Of a stretch of DNA of 47,793 nt, positions 13,032-21,720 are shown piece after piece. Source of the stretch: an uncultured Actinomyces sp. (GTDB lineage Bacteria > Actinomycetota > Actinomycetes > Actinomycetales > Actinomycetaceae). The DNA is taken from NCBI GenBank assembly GCA_938028585.1, contig CALIZH010000006.1, forward strand, positions 1 through 47,793, written 5' to 3'. Under the pieces are notes generated by a model. The model had not been told where the DNA came from. It ran no database searches and worked only from the letters and a program-made list of their open reading frames with translations. Position 1 is the stretch's first letter. Each line of letters opens with the position of its first letter. Position numbers and translations under genes: made by a program.

Positions 13032-13183
13032 TGTTTTTGGTCTGGTTTTTGCTCGGTATCTTCGTTGGTGCCGTTGTTGGTGTGTCTTGTACTTATGCAT
13101 ACTTGGACAAGAAGTTTCAGAAGACGGTTGAAGAGGTGCTAAATGAGTTCAGCGAACGAATCGCGCAATTTGCTGACGAGTGA
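13031..13183 (+). CDS. Small single-pass membrane protein
   Basis: 50 residues. AAGGAGG lies six bases before the ATG, which overlaps the previous stop (TAATG). One membrane helix (2-24), then an amphipathic helix KKFQKTVEEVLNEF. Overlaps the terminase small subunit by 41 bases in another frame. Strong ribosome site supports a real gene. Confidence 0.6.
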   Translation: MFLVWFLLGIFVGAVVGVSCTYAYLDKKFQKTVEEVLNEFSERIAQFADE

Positions 13184-13727
13184 TGACCCGGAGCTGAAAG
13201 GCAAGCGGGACATGGCACTGTCGCTACTGAAGCGCGGTGCCGACAGGAACAAGATCATCCAGGCGACAGGCTTTACGTCTGACGAGCTGTTCGTTATTGA
13301 GCAGTCGTACTACGACAGCCGACAGGAGCTGTCACCCCGTAATATGCGCATCAAGCAGCTTGATCGTCTTGATGCGCTTGTTGACATGGCCTACAGCCAG
13401 ATCGAGATGTTCGGCCTTGCTGACGAGAAGGGTAACTGGGGCCAGAATCTTCAGGCTGTTCTTGCTGTTCTGCGTGAGATTTCCGAGGTCGCTAACCTGA
13501 AGCGCCAGACGGTGACTCATGAGATTCGTGTGATCGAAGAGAAGCAAGTGCATGTCATGCTGTCGTTCACTAACCAAGTGCTTGAAGAGTACACAGCCCT
13601 CATGTACCCGCACTTGTCTGCTAAGGCAAAGCGTGCCTTGGAGACGAATAAGGCTGACTGGTTCTCCCAGGCTGTGAATAAGCCTGCCGCACTGCTTGAG
13701 GCTACTGTAGAAGTTGAGGGTGAGTAA
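13143..13727 (+). CDS. terS: Terminase small subunit
   Basis: 194 residues. Directly before the large subunit. N-terminal DNA-binding part: GADRNKIIQATGFTSDELFVI reads as a helix-turn-helix; the middle forms long helices for oligomerisation (about 70-150). Selects phage DNA for packaging. Assignment rests on the helix-turn-helix and synteny. Confidence 0.8.
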   Translation: MSSANESRNLLTSDDPELKGKRDMALSLLKRGADRNKIIQATGFTSDELFVIEQSYYDSRQELSPRNMRIKQLDRLDALVDMAYSQIEMFGLADEKGNWGQNLQAVLAVLREISEVANLKRQTVTHEIRVIEEKQVHVMLSFTNQVLEEYTALMYPHLSAKAKRALETNKADWFSQAVNKPAALLEATVEVEGE

Positions 13728-15235
13728 TGCTGCCTTTCGGTGCTGTCGCTAAGAAGTTTTCTGATGCCCAGCGTCTTGAAGTGTGGCGTAACAACCCTGC
13801 CAAGTGGGCTGAAGACCACGGCCTGTTCATGTGGTCGAAGCAGCGTGAAGTCGCGCGCAGCGTTGTCGAGCACCAAAAGACGTTGGTTGTCACTTCTAAC
13901 GGCGTAGGCAAGTCCCGGCTGTCAGCTATGCTTGTCAACTGGTGGGTAGACACCCACCCTGTCGATGATACGACAGTCGTCACGACGGCGACAAACTGGA
14001 AACAGGTCCGTAACGTCCTGTGGAAAGAGATTCCTCGTGTCAAGGCCGATGCTGGCATTGGTGGCAAGGTTAACGCTGACGCAACATGGAAGATGGGCGA
14101 CCGACAAGACCCTATCGCCTTCGGTATGAAGCCGGACGATAAGGACGAGTCGGGTTTTCAGGGTGTCCACGACCAGTACGTCCTTGTCATCATGGATGAG
14201 GCGGGGGGTATTTCCAAGGAAATCTTCACCGCAGCCGACGCAATCACGACAAACAAGTTTGCCCGCATCCTTGCTATCGCTAACCCGAATGACCCCTCTT
14301 GCTACATGGCAGAGGTCTACAAGCGCGAGATGCGGCTGAAGCCTGAAGAGCGCTCATGGAACATCATCCAATTCGGCGCGTACGACACACCTAACTTCAC
14401 AGGTGAGGTTGTACCTGTCGAAGTTGCGACTCGTCTCGTGCAGGTGGACTGGGTGGAAGCGCGTAAGAAGGAGTGGGGCGAGGACGACCCCCGCTTTGTC
14501 GCGCGTGTCCTCGGTGAGTTCCCCGACGTGTCTGACGATGGTCTGTTCAATATGGGTCGCGTCATGCAGTCTATGGAGGCGTACGACACTTCTGAACCTG
14601 ACGAGGGTATGCCGATTGTTCTCGGTGTTGACGTTGCCCGCTATGGTTCCGACAGCTCAGTGATCGTATCTAACCAAGGTGGGTACATCCGTATTCATGG
14701 GCGTTACCAGGGCTTAAATGGCCCTGAGCTTGCCCGTAAGGTTGGTGAGTTGGCAGTCGAACTCGGGGCTGTCGAGATTCGTATTGACGCTATCGGTGTC
14801 GGTGCATCCGTTCTCGATAGTATCTACAATTTCGTGCCCGCTGACATTTCTGTCATTGGTATTCACGGTAACGCGAAGTCCGGGGATAGCACTAAGTGGT
14901 ACAACTATCGCGCCGCTATGTACGATCAATTCGCTAAGGCTGTCGCTGATGGTCGTGTCTTCCTGCCAGATGACGATGAACTCCACAACGAGATCGCGTC
15001 AATCAAGTACGAGTATCGCGGCAGTGCCATGCTGATTGAATCGAAGGAGAATATGCGTAAACGCGGCATCAAGTCTCCTGACGTTCTCGATGCTGTCATT
15101 TACGCTTTCCAGGACATTAACGCAATTATGGCCGGTGATTCAGAAGGTCAGTACTATTCACCTGATGATCTACTAGAAGAAGATGACCTCTTGGACTTCA
15201 TGTTCGAGGAAGAGTTGTCTGTATTTCTAGCGTGA
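13727..15235 (+). CDS. terL: Terminase large subunit
   Basis: 502 residues. Packaging motor and nuclease. Walker A TSNGVGKS (56-63), Walker B VLVIMDEAGG (around 150), a coupling segment ILAIANPND, then an RNase H-like nuclease with VLGVDVARYGSD (near 300), EIRIDAIGVG and a final aspartate in KSPDVLDAVIYAF. Length is typical. Start overlaps the small subunit stop. Confidence 0.95.
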   Translation: MLPFGAVAKKFSDAQRLEVWRNNPAKWAEDHGLFMWSKQREVARSVVEHQKTLVVTSNGVGKSRLSAMLVNWWVDTHPVDDTTVVTTATNWKQVRNVLWKEIPRVKADAGIGGKVNADATWKMGDRQDPIAFGMKPDDKDESGFQGVHDQYVLVIMDEAGGISKEIFTAADAITTNKFARILAIANPNDPSCYMAEVYKREMRLKPEERSWNIIQFGAYDTPNFTGEVVPVEVATRLVQVDWVEARKKEWGEDDPRFVARVLGEFPDVSDDGLFNMGRVMQSMEAYDTSEPDEGMPIVLGVDVARYGSDSSVIVSNQGGYIRIHGRYQGLNGPELARKVGELAVELGAVEIRIDAIGVGASVLDSIYNFVPADISVIGIHGNAKSGDSTKWYNYRAAMYDQFAKAVADGRVFLPDDDELHNEIASIKYEYRGSAMLIESKENMRKRGIKSPDVLDAVIYAFQDINAIMAGDSEGQYYSPDDLLEEDDLLDFMFEEELSVFLA

Positions 15236-15248
15236 TAGGATAATTAGC

Positions 15249-16595
15249 ATGAAGTATGAGCAGACATTTCAAGAAGCGCTAGGGTCTTTTTCTGATACCC
15301 TAGCGCGTCTCAAGCGAGAAGATGTGGGCTGGTTGCCCTTGTCTGCTGTCGAAGGCCCCGATTCTCTGATTACTCTTGATGTGATTAGGGACCATTCAGC
15401 GCGTGCGCGCCGTTTGGCTACCCTTAACCCTATTGTGAAGCGTGGCTTAGTTGTACGCAACGCCTACATGTGGGGCGACCCTGTTGTCTACAAGGGTATG
15501 ACTAAGCCTTCCCGTAATGTAATCGAAGAAAACGCGAAGGCTTGTTTTAGTGTGCAGGCGCGTGTTCGTGATGAGCAGTCTTTCAACACTGACGGTTGCG
15601 TCATTTATCTTGTGGATAAGGCAACGAAGACTGTTACACCTGTTCCGTTGATGCGTCTTGCCGGTGTGGCGACTGATGATGCGACAGGTGATGTCGTTGC
15701 TCTGCTCATTAACCCTGTCGTAAGCGGTGAGCCTCAGTGGTACATGCTGTGGGACCGTGTGAGCGTGAAGATCACCAAGTCTAACTACAAGGTGAATAAG
15801 CGCTTGACGGCTGTGTATGCGACCGTGAATCGCCTTGCTGCTGAACAGTATGGCAAGCCCGATCTCATGAGTGCTATGTCGTATGCGCAGAAGTACAAAG
15901 AGCATCTTGAGGTTGCACACCTCATGGAGAAGTCTCTCGCTAAGCTGGCCTTTAAGGCAACGAGTGTTAATTCTAAGCAGCAACAGGCCGTTCAGCAGCG
16001 TATGGCTGGTCCGGGTGTCGGTGCCACGGCGAACATTGGTGCTGGGCAGGATATTCAGGCGATTAACAAGGCCGGTGCGGGTATTGACTTCTCGGCTGGT
16101 ACGCCTCTTGCGTCTATGGTGTCGGCTGCGCTCGACATCCCTTTGTCGGTGTTGTTGACGGATGGTTCTGCGGGCGGTCGTCAGGGTGCTGAGACTGCGC
16201 TTGAAGACCCGACGTTTAAGGCGTTGGAGTTACGTCGTCAACTCCATATCGACATGTTGAATGAGATTGCTGCGGCTCTCGGCATTAAGGTGCAGATCGA
16301 GTACGGTTCGATCAATAATGATCAGACTCACCGCCGTATTCAGTCTTTGACGCTGGCGTTCCAGAATGGCGCTTTGCATCAGGTTGAAATGCGCTCCGGT
16401 GTATTGCAACTCTTGAAGATTGCTGGTTCTTTGCCGTTGGAAGACTTGCCTGAACTCCCCTCTGAGAATGAGGCTGAGGGTGAGGACGACTCGGCAGCGA
16501 CAAAGGCTAATGACGAGGACGGACGCTCAACGGGTGTAGGCCCGTTGTCTGATGGTACTAACGACAATCGAGATAATGGAGGGACCGATGCCTAA
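15249..16595 (+). CDS. Portal protein
   Basis: 448 residues, AGGATAATTAGC before the ATG. Forms the dodecameric vertex through which DNA passes. Typical portal features: VVRNAYMWGDPVVYKG, a long helix EHLEVAHLMEKSLAKLAF, then PLSVLLTDGSAGG and a glutamine/acid-rich tail from residue 400 (EGEDDSAATKANDEDGRS). Slot after the large terminase and overlap with the protease support this. Confidence 0.9.
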   Translation: MKYEQTFQEALGSFSDTLARLKREDVGWLPLSAVEGPDSLITLDVIRDHSARARRLATLNPIVKRGLVVRNAYMWGDPVVYKGMTKPSRNVIEENAKACFSVQARVRDEQSFNTDGCVIYLVDKATKTVTPVPLMRLAGVATDDATGDVVALLINPVVSGEPQWYMLWDRVSVKITKSNYKVNKRLTAVYATVNRLAAEQYGKPDLMSAMSYAQKYKEHLEVAHLMEKSLAKLAFKATSVNSKQQQAVQQRMAGPGVGATANIGAGQDIQAINKAGAGIDFSAGTPLASMVSAALDIPLSVLLTDGSAGGRQGAETALEDPTFKALELRRQLHIDMLNEIAAALGIKVQIEYGSINNDQTHRRIQSLTLAFQNGALHQVEMRSGVLQLLKIAGSLPLEDLPELPSENEAEGEDDSAATKANDEDGRSTGVGPLSDGTNDNRDNGGTDA

Positions 16596-17454
16596 GCTGC
16601 ATGAGTCCACGAGCGCTGTCGGTACTGAGTCTCTTGGTGAGGGTAAGTACCGAATCAGAATTATCGTGCCCGGCCAGGGTTCTAGTGGTATTTACACTGC
16701 TGAGAACTTGGCTGAGTCTGCTCACCTTTTTAAGGCTGGCACGGAAATGTTTATCGACCACCCAACTGAGTCCGAGGAATGGGAGCGCCCGGAGCGTTCT
16801 ATTCGTGACTACGCTGGTGTCTTTCTTGAAGACGCGACAGTTGGTGAGGATGGGGCGCTCTACACTGTGTGTAAGGTGTTCTCGGGTGTTAACGAGCTAA
16901 TCAAGGATAAGTGGGAACATATTGGTGTTTCCATTAATGCTTGGTGCGACCAGCCGATTGCGGAAACGGGTGTTGTTCCTGTTTTTGCTGGCGTTAGGTC
17001 GGTTGACTTTGTTACCGCGCCTGGTGCGGGTGGGGCAGTTATTGATCTGCTAGAATCAAAGAGGAATAACAACCTTACTAAGGAGGAAGGCATGGACAAG
17101 GAAATCGAGTCCGCGTTTTCTGAGCTTCGTACCGAGTTTGCTTCGCTTATTGAAGCTCTTGGTTCTAAGCTCGATTCCGTCGTTGCTTCTGTTACTGAGG
17201 CTAAGACGGAGGAAGTTGAAGAGAAGGTCGAAGAGTCGGTGGATGTCGATTCGATGATTGACGCGGGCGAGAAGATCGCTGAGTCTGGCCTTCCCAAGGC
17301 TGCTGTCGCGCGCGTGCGTGAGGCTGTGAAGAAGGGTGCAGATGTTGAGTCTGCGCTTGAGGCTGAGCGTGATTACCTCAAGGAGGCTGCGGCCTCTACC
17401 GCTACCCCTGTTGTCGAAGAGAATGACAACACCTATGGAAAGATTGGTTGGTGA
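16588..17454 (+). CDS. Capsid maturation protease fused to scaffold
   Basis: 288 residues. Start at 16588 set by GGAGGG; the longer frame lies within the portal gene. N-terminal domain, about 1-165: phage prohead serine protease type, with the FIDHP histidine motif and IGVSINA serine motif. From residue 169 the sequence becomes a charged coiled coil (EKVEESVDVDSM, AVARVREAVKKGADVES), a scaffold. An in-frame start precedes that part (separate entry), as in the lambda C/Nu3 arrangement. Confidence 0.82.
   Translation: MPKLHESTSAVGTESLGEGKYRIRIIVPGQGSSGIYTAENLAESAHLFKAGTEMFIDHPTESEEWERPERSIRDYAGVFLEDATVGEDGALYTVCKVFSGVNELIKDKWEHIGVSINAWCDQPIAETGVVPVFAGVRSVDFVTAPGAGGAVIDLLESKRNNNLTKEEGMDKEIESAFSELRTEFASLIEALGSKLDSVVASVTEAKTEEVEEKVEESVDVDSMIDAGEKIAESGLPKAAVARVREAVKKGADVESALEAERDYLKEAAASTATPVVEENDNTYGKIGW
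17092..17454 (+). CDS. Scaffold protein from internal start
   Basis: 120 residues, same frame as the protease. AAGGAGGA sits at 17080-17087, five bases before the ATG at 17092 (codon 169 of the fusion), one of the best ribosome sites in the window and useless except for internal initiation. The product is an acidic coiled coil suited to templating the procapsid. Confidence 0.65.
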   Translation: MDKEIESAFSELRTEFASLIEALGSKLDSVVASVTEAKTEEVEEKVEESVDVDSMIDAGEKIAESGLPKAAVARVREAVKKGADVESALEAERDYLKEAAASTATPVVEENDNTYGKIGW

Positions 17455-17459
17455 GCATA

Positions 17460-17942
17460 ATGGCAGTTAACGCTATTCGTGTTCCTGTTGTCAACGACAA
17501 CCAGATTTTTGAGTATTCCAAGATTCTCTCCCTCCCTGTCGATACTGCGCAGGCTCATCTTAACCCTGGTGATGTTGTTGTGATCAACAAGGACAATGGC
17601 ATTGCAGGTATTCTTCAGTCGAAGGTTCGTCCTATGGCTGACAAGCCCGAACAGCCTCTTGCCGATGTTCTCACGGCCCCTACCTATGGTCTGAACGGCC
17701 CTGGCTACGCTTCCGTGCGTGTCGCTGGCGGCGTGTTTGAGCTGGTCGGCAAGTCTGTTGCTGCCGCTAAGGCTGGTGCGCCTGTGTATGCGAAGGCTGC
17801 GACGGGTGGTACCACCAAGCCGGAGATTACGACCGTTAAGGCTGGTGCTGATGTTGTTATCGGTTGGCTGAAGGAGCCGCTTGCTGCGTCTGCCAACCCT
17901 CAGAAGATGCAGGTCGTTCTTGCACCTGCCAAGAACGCCTGA
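17460..17942 (+). CDS. Head decoration protein (DUF2190-like)
   Basis: 160 residues from ATG 17460; an in-frame GTG at 17451 overlapping the protease stop is an alternative start. Small beta-rich protein with GDVVVINKDNGIAGIL, two glycine/alanine stretches and an APVYAKA strand. It resembles DUF2190-type capsid stabilisers, and its slot between protease and capsid fits. Confidence 0.7.
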   Translation: MAVNAIRVPVVNDNQIFEYSKILSLPVDTAQAHLNPGDVVVINKDNGIAGILQSKVRPMADKPEQPLADVLTAPTYGLNGPGYASVRVAGGVFELVGKSVAAAKAGAPVYAKAATGGTTKPEITTVKAGADVVIGWLKEPLAASANPQKMQVVLAPAKNA

Positions 17943-17957
17943 TAGGAGGCAACTAAA

Positions 17958-19100
17958 GTGCGTTTTAAGAACCAGGAAGAGTTCAACGTCCAGTTGGGTG
18001 AGGCCCTTGCAGGTGACCGTCTCGCGCAGGCGCGTCTGAAGGAGGCTGTCACCTCTGATCAGCTGGCACCTATGTTCGTGAAGGCTGCGAACGTTCGTTT
18101 CCAGGAGTATTTCGATGCTCATGAGACGATTTGGGACAAGATTGCGACGAAGGAGCTGCTGACGGACTTCCGTCCCGCTTCTCTTCTGTCGCTGAAGCCT
18201 GACACTACTACGGCACCTATTGACAACGGCGGCTACAAGCACCCTGTGGGCACGTTGCCTCATGTGCCGGAGCTGACCCCTTACCCGACCATGTCGTATA
18301 GTGCTGATGGTGCGTTTATCACGACTGCCAAGCACGGCGCGCGCATCCAGTTCAGCTTCGAGTCGTTTATTAACGACGAGTGGAACGTGATTAGCCGTTT
18401 CCCGAAGGATGCTGCTGCTCTCGCTGCGCGTACTGAGGACTTGCTGGTCCTCCTTCAGCTGTTCGACCCCGCTAAGAAGACTCTGCGCGGTGACGTGTTT
18501 AACAGCACCAACAAGACCGAGTTTAAGCTCGATGATCTGCCTTCTGAGATCACTGGCGGCGCTTCCGGCCTTGGTACTGCTGGTACTAATTCCAGTCTGT
18601 CGTTCGATGCGATTGTCGCTGCCCGGTTCCAGGCGCTTGCTACTCTGCGTGATGGTCACTCGACTTATGTTCCCGAGGGCTTCGTGTTGGTCACTAACCC
18701 GGCTCTCGCTGAGGTTGCTAAGGGCTACACTCAGATTAACGAGATTCGTGTTCAGTACGGTAAGCGCACCGAGATTAAGGGCAACCCCCTGAAGGACTTG
18801 GAGGTCGTTACTTCTGATCTGATTTCCGTTGTTGGTGGCGAGACGGCGTGGGTTCTTCTTCCGAAGGGTGGTCGTGCTAACGGCAAGACCGTTCTTGCGA
18901 AGACTGGTATGCTGGGTCGTGAGGCTCCTGAGCTTCGTATCCACAACAAGACTGGTCAGATGATCGGCGGCGGCGACGTTAATCCTTATGAGGGTTCGTT
19001 CGACAACGATGATGTCGAAGTCCGTATCCGACAGATCGCTGGTGCTGGTATCGTCCGCTATGACGGCATCATTGGTTCGACGGGTATCCCACACCTCTGA
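17958..19100 (+). CDS. Major capsid protein
   Basis: 380 residues, GTG start with TAGGAGG upstream. HK97-type capsid by position and by features: N-terminal helical arm (1-40), ETIWDKIATKELLTDFRP, E-loop-like GGYKHPVGTLPHVPELTPY, and a C-terminal A-domain strand pair with GIVRYDGIIG. No separate delta domain, as expected with a free scaffold. High-expression codon choice. Terminator follows. Confidence 0.9.
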   Translation: MRFKNQEEFNVQLGEALAGDRLAQARLKEAVTSDQLAPMFVKAANVRFQEYFDAHETIWDKIATKELLTDFRPASLLSLKPDTTTAPIDNGGYKHPVGTLPHVPELTPYPTMSYSADGAFITTAKHGARIQFSFESFINDEWNVISRFPKDAAALAARTEDLLVLLQLFDPAKKTLRGDVFNSTNKTEFKLDDLPSEITGGASGLGTAGTNSSLSFDAIVAARFQALATLRDGHSTYVPEGFVLVTNPALAEVAKGYTQINEIRVQYGKRTEIKGNPLKDLEVVTSDLISVVGGETAWVLLPKGGRANGKTVLAKTGMLGREAPELRIHNKTGQMIGGGDVNPYEGSFDNDDVEVRIRQIAGAGIVRYDGIIGSTGIPHL

Positions 19101-19114
19101 TCAGTTAGCTGAGT

Positions 19115-19157
19115 AGCAAGCCCCTGCGGCCTTTTGGTCGTGGGGGCTTGCTATACT
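19115..19157 (+). promoter_or_regulatory. Terminator with overlapping late promoter P8
   Basis: Long hairpin: AGCAAGCCCC/GGGGCTTGCT (19115-19124/19143-19152) with an inner GCGGCC/GGTCGT helix and TTTT loop. Its last base is the first of an extended -10, TGC-TATACT (-10 at 19152-19157). The next ATG is at 19164, six bases on, so this is a second leaderless start. No CRP-like site. Confidence 0.6.
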
Positions 19158-19163
19158 GTTTTC

Positions 19164-19550
19164 ATGGCTGATATTGATTTCTCTTCCCCGGTGGGGCAGG
19201 TGCGCGTTCTTATTCCTGATTTGCGTAAGTTGGAGGACTTGCGTGATTTGAGGAACGAGCCGCGTTATCTTTTCGCGGATGAAGAGATTGAGGCTTTGCT
19301 CGCTGTTAACGGCGGTAACGTTAAGTTAGCAGCCGCTGATGCGTGTGACGCTATTGGCACGGATAAAGCGTTGCAGTTGCTTGTCTTGAAGACGGACGAC
19401 AAGCAGACGGACGGCGCTAAGCTGCTGTCTGCTATTGTTGGTCGTGCTCGTCAGTTGCGCGCGCAGGCGAAGGAAGATGAGGAAAACAGCTTGTGTTTCG
19501 ATGTCGTGCATCCTTCCTTTGAGCCTGTGGATTGGGCGGTGAACTTCTGA
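19164..19550 (+). CDS. Head-tail connector (adaptor)
   Basis: 128 residues; the ATG follows the -10 by six bases, no ribosome site. SSPVGQVRVLIPDLR then FADEEIEALLAVNGGNVKLAA is typical of the gp6/gp15-like adaptor family that joins portal to stopper. Confidence 0.82.
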   Translation: MADIDFSSPVGQVRVLIPDLRKLEDLRDLRNEPRYLFADEEIEALLAVNGGNVKLAAADACDAIGTDKALQLLVLKTDDKQTDGAKLLSAIVGRARQLRAQAKEDEENSLCFDVVHPSFEPVDWAVNF

Positions 19551-20041
19551 TGGGCTTGTCGATTGACCCGAATATCCATCCTCTGTTCATGTATGCCTCG
19601 TATTATCCGTTACAGTTGTTGGCTAATACGAAGGTGAGCATCTTCAGGGAGCCAGATACGGTGTCGTATGACTGGTCCGATGAGGCTGGATTGTCGCTTG
19701 AGTACAACAATCCCGTGTGGAAGGGTTGGGCGAACATCACGCCTAATGTTGACTGGCGTGCCCGTAATCGTGAATGGGCAGGTACAGTCACGGGTGTTCA
19801 TGCGTATCGTGTGCAGCTTTTGCATATCGACAAGAATGAAGTTTTTTCACGTGATTTGTGGGGCAACCCGGATGCGCGTGTGTCGTTCGCTGAGGGTATG
19901 CGTGTCCAGGTAGAGGAAATGCCTACTGACCCGAAGATTTCGGGGTTGAAGCTGGTTGTGCGTAACGCTCAGGTTGATACGCTGAACTGGCAGGTGACGC
20001 TTTTGTGTGATGTGGCAACGGGGGAGACTGCTAATGGCTAG
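19550..20041 (+). CDS. Head-tail stopper (head closure)
   Basis: 163 residues, TGATG overlap with the adaptor. Beta-rich, with WKGWANITPNVDWRAR and AYRVQLLHIDKNE. Resembles DUF6093-type stoppers and sits in the expected slot between adaptor and tail-completion protein. Confidence 0.72.
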   Translation: MGLSIDPNIHPLFMYASYYPLQLLANTKVSIFREPDTVSYDWSDEAGLSLEYNNPVWKGWANITPNVDWRARNREWAGTVTGVHAYRVQLLHIDKNEVFSRDLWGNPDARVSFAEGMRVQVEEMPTDPKISGLKLVVRNAQVDTLNWQVTLLCDVATGETANG

Positions 20042-20513
20042 GACGAGGAAAACCGTCAAGTTTGACGGGCGTGTTGCTGGCATTAAGGTAACTGTCGATT
20101 CTGACCGTTATGGTGCTGCGGCTAAGGCGAAGAAGAAGATCATTGACGCTGCGTGGAAGAAGGTTGACGCTGCGGCTAAGGCTGCGGCTGTCGCTTCTAC
20201 TGAGTATGGTCGTGCTTTGATTGCGACGGACCCGCGTCGTGTTGATACTGGCTATATGCGTGATGCTTTCCGTGTTGATGCGTCTAAGGGCGGCAAGGTC
20301 GTTGAGATTGGTTGGCATCGGTGGGATAAGGCTAAGCCGTATTACTCATGGCAGGAGAACGGTACGTATAGTCAGCGTACGACAGGCTATCTTCGTTCTG
20401 GTTTGCGTGGCAAGCCTACGGGCGGCGACAAGGGGAAGGGTATTACCCCTGCTAAGTATTTGCCTCGTGTAACGGCAGTCTTCCGTGAAGAGTTCTATGG
20501 GAGGCTGAAGTGA
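20034..20513 (+). CDS. Tail completion protein, HK97 gp10-like
   Basis: 159 residues; ATG at 20034 overlaps the preceding stop. Basic, with alanine/lysine-rich N-terminal helices, then RVDTGYMRDAFRVDAS and PYYSWQENGTYSQ, the (R/D)TGxL...Y...E-G/N pattern of gp10-like proteins. Confidence 0.8.
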   Translation: MARTRKTVKFDGRVAGIKVTVDSDRYGAAAKAKKKIIDAAWKKVDAAAKAAAVASTEYGRALIATDPRRVDTGYMRDAFRVDASKGGKVVEIGWHRWDKAKPYYSWQENGTYSQRTTGYLRSGLRGKPTGGDKGKGITPAKYLPRVTAVFREEFYGRLK

Positions 20514-20926
20514 TAGACCGTACCCTAGAGTTTGACGAGGCTTGTCTGGCTCTTTTGCGCACGATCAAGGATGTCGAAGTTTTCGACTCTTTTTCACGCG
20601 ATACGAAGGTGCCTCTTTATATCGTGTACCACGGCGGCGCTGAGATTAATCGTCAGTTGGACGAGTATGTGGCTTTGGCTGGTCACACTCTGGATGTGTA
20701 TGAGCATCCATTCACGGTGGACGTGTATGCTGCGAACAAGAAACTTCTCAATCGGCTTGTGTCGGTTGTGAAAGAGAAGCTCATTGGTGCTGTATTGATT
20801 GAAGGGTCGAATGGTGTCAACATTGCTGCGTCGGTTGGTACTGATAGCGATTTTGATTCTACCCTGCGTCCTACGGTTTATCAGCACAGTATGAGTTTTT
20901 ACGTCAACCTAGATAGGGGTGAGTGA
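20510..20926 (+). CDS. Tail terminator
   Basis: 138 residues, GTG overlapping the previous stop. Contains VPLYIVYHGG and YEHPFTVDVYA, and position fits the gpU-like terminator that caps the tail tube. No diagnostic catalytic residue exists for the family. Confidence 0.72.
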   Translation: MIDRTLEFDEACLALLRTIKDVEVFDSFSRDTKVPLYIVYHGGAEINRQLDEYVALAGHTLDVYEHPFTVDVYAANKKLLNRLVSVVKEKLIGAVLIEGSNGVNIAASVGTDSDFDSTLRPTVYQHSMSFYVNLDRGE

Positions 20927-21107
20927 ATTGCGCGTGCGCAATGTTTTTACCAATATTGTCTGCGACAAGACTGAAGATGAGCTGGCTGTTCTGCCGGACA
21001 TGTATGAGGTTGTTGATGACAATACGCCGATTACACAGGCCAAGTGTTGCGGCGAGGATGATACCATTGAAGATGACGATATCGTTTCCCACAAGGAGGA
21101 AGACTGA
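20919..21107 (+). CDS. Small acidic protein before tail tube
   Basis: 62 residues, GTG start, strongly acidic with 20 D/E. VRNVFTNIVCDKTEDELAVL opens it. Small genes in this slot are common in actinophages but I know no function. One-base overlap with the tail tube gene. Confidence 0.6.
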   Translation: MSELRVRNVFTNIVCDKTEDELAVLPDMYEVVDDNTPITQAKCCGEDDTIEDDDIVSHKEED

Positions 21108-21652
21108 TGCCCAAAATGCTTAGCCCCAATACCACCGTTTGGTGGGTTCCGGCTGATGCCATTACTTCGACTGCCGACCTGTTTAAGGCGACGACCTACA
21201 CGGGTGGTACGCCGAAGGCTGTCGATATTTCGTGTGCTATCGCGGCGGGTATGACGCTCGGCGCTACTGATAGCGACACGGACGATTCGCGTACCATTTG
21301 CGATGCTGGCAATGCGAAGACCCCCACCATTAGCAATTACGAAGCCAGCCTGACGTTCTTCCGCGAGGCTATCGCGGCTGGACAAAAGGCGGCTGGCAAT
21401 ACGTCTGTCTATGATAAGGCGTATCAGTTGTTCAAGCGTGGCACGCTTGATGGTATCAAGGAAGGATACCTCGTCCAACGTATCGGCTTCCGGCAGGGCA
21501 CCCCTGTCGAGGCCGGTCAAGAACTCTCGGCCTTTAAGGTCGTGCCGGATAATCCGAAGGACATCCTCGGTGATGGTGATAAGCCCATCCAGTTTGAGGT
21601 GCCCTTCCTTCCGCAGGGCTTCATGGAGTTGAATAAGGCTGTCGCTGCCTGA
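21107..21652 (+). CDS. Major tail (tube) protein
   Basis: 181 residues, GGAGGA before the ATG. NTTVWWVPADAITS and the strand-rich remainder, ending PFLPQGFMELNKAVAA, fit a siphovirus tube protein. Follows the terminator gene and precedes the chaperones. Confidence 0.87.
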   Translation: MPKMLSPNTTVWWVPADAITSTADLFKATTYTGGTPKAVDISCAIAAGMTLGATDSDTDDSRTICDAGNAKTPTISNYEASLTFFREAIAAGQKAAGNTSVYDKAYQLFKRGTLDGIKEGYLVQRIGFRQGTPVEAGQELSAFKVVPDNPKDILGDGDKPIQFEVPFLPQGFMELNKAVAA

Positions 21653-21664
21653 TCAACTCTGATA

Positions 21665-21699
21665 GAATACCCCCGTGCCCCCGAGGTGCGGGGGTATTC
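21665..21699 (+). terminator. Intercistronic hairpin after tail tube gene
   Basis: Perfect 11-bp repeat GAATACCCCCG/CGGGGGTATTC (21665-21675/21689-21699), then CTTTA. Probably partial termination, raising tube protein over the genes below it. Confidence 0.7.
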
Positions 21700-21720
21700 C
21701 TTTATCTGATTGGAGTAGAC

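Noticed and set aside
17433..19094. 553-residue minus-strand frame opposite the capsid and decoration genes
   Set aside because: Antisense shadow of well-supported virion genes with biased codon use.
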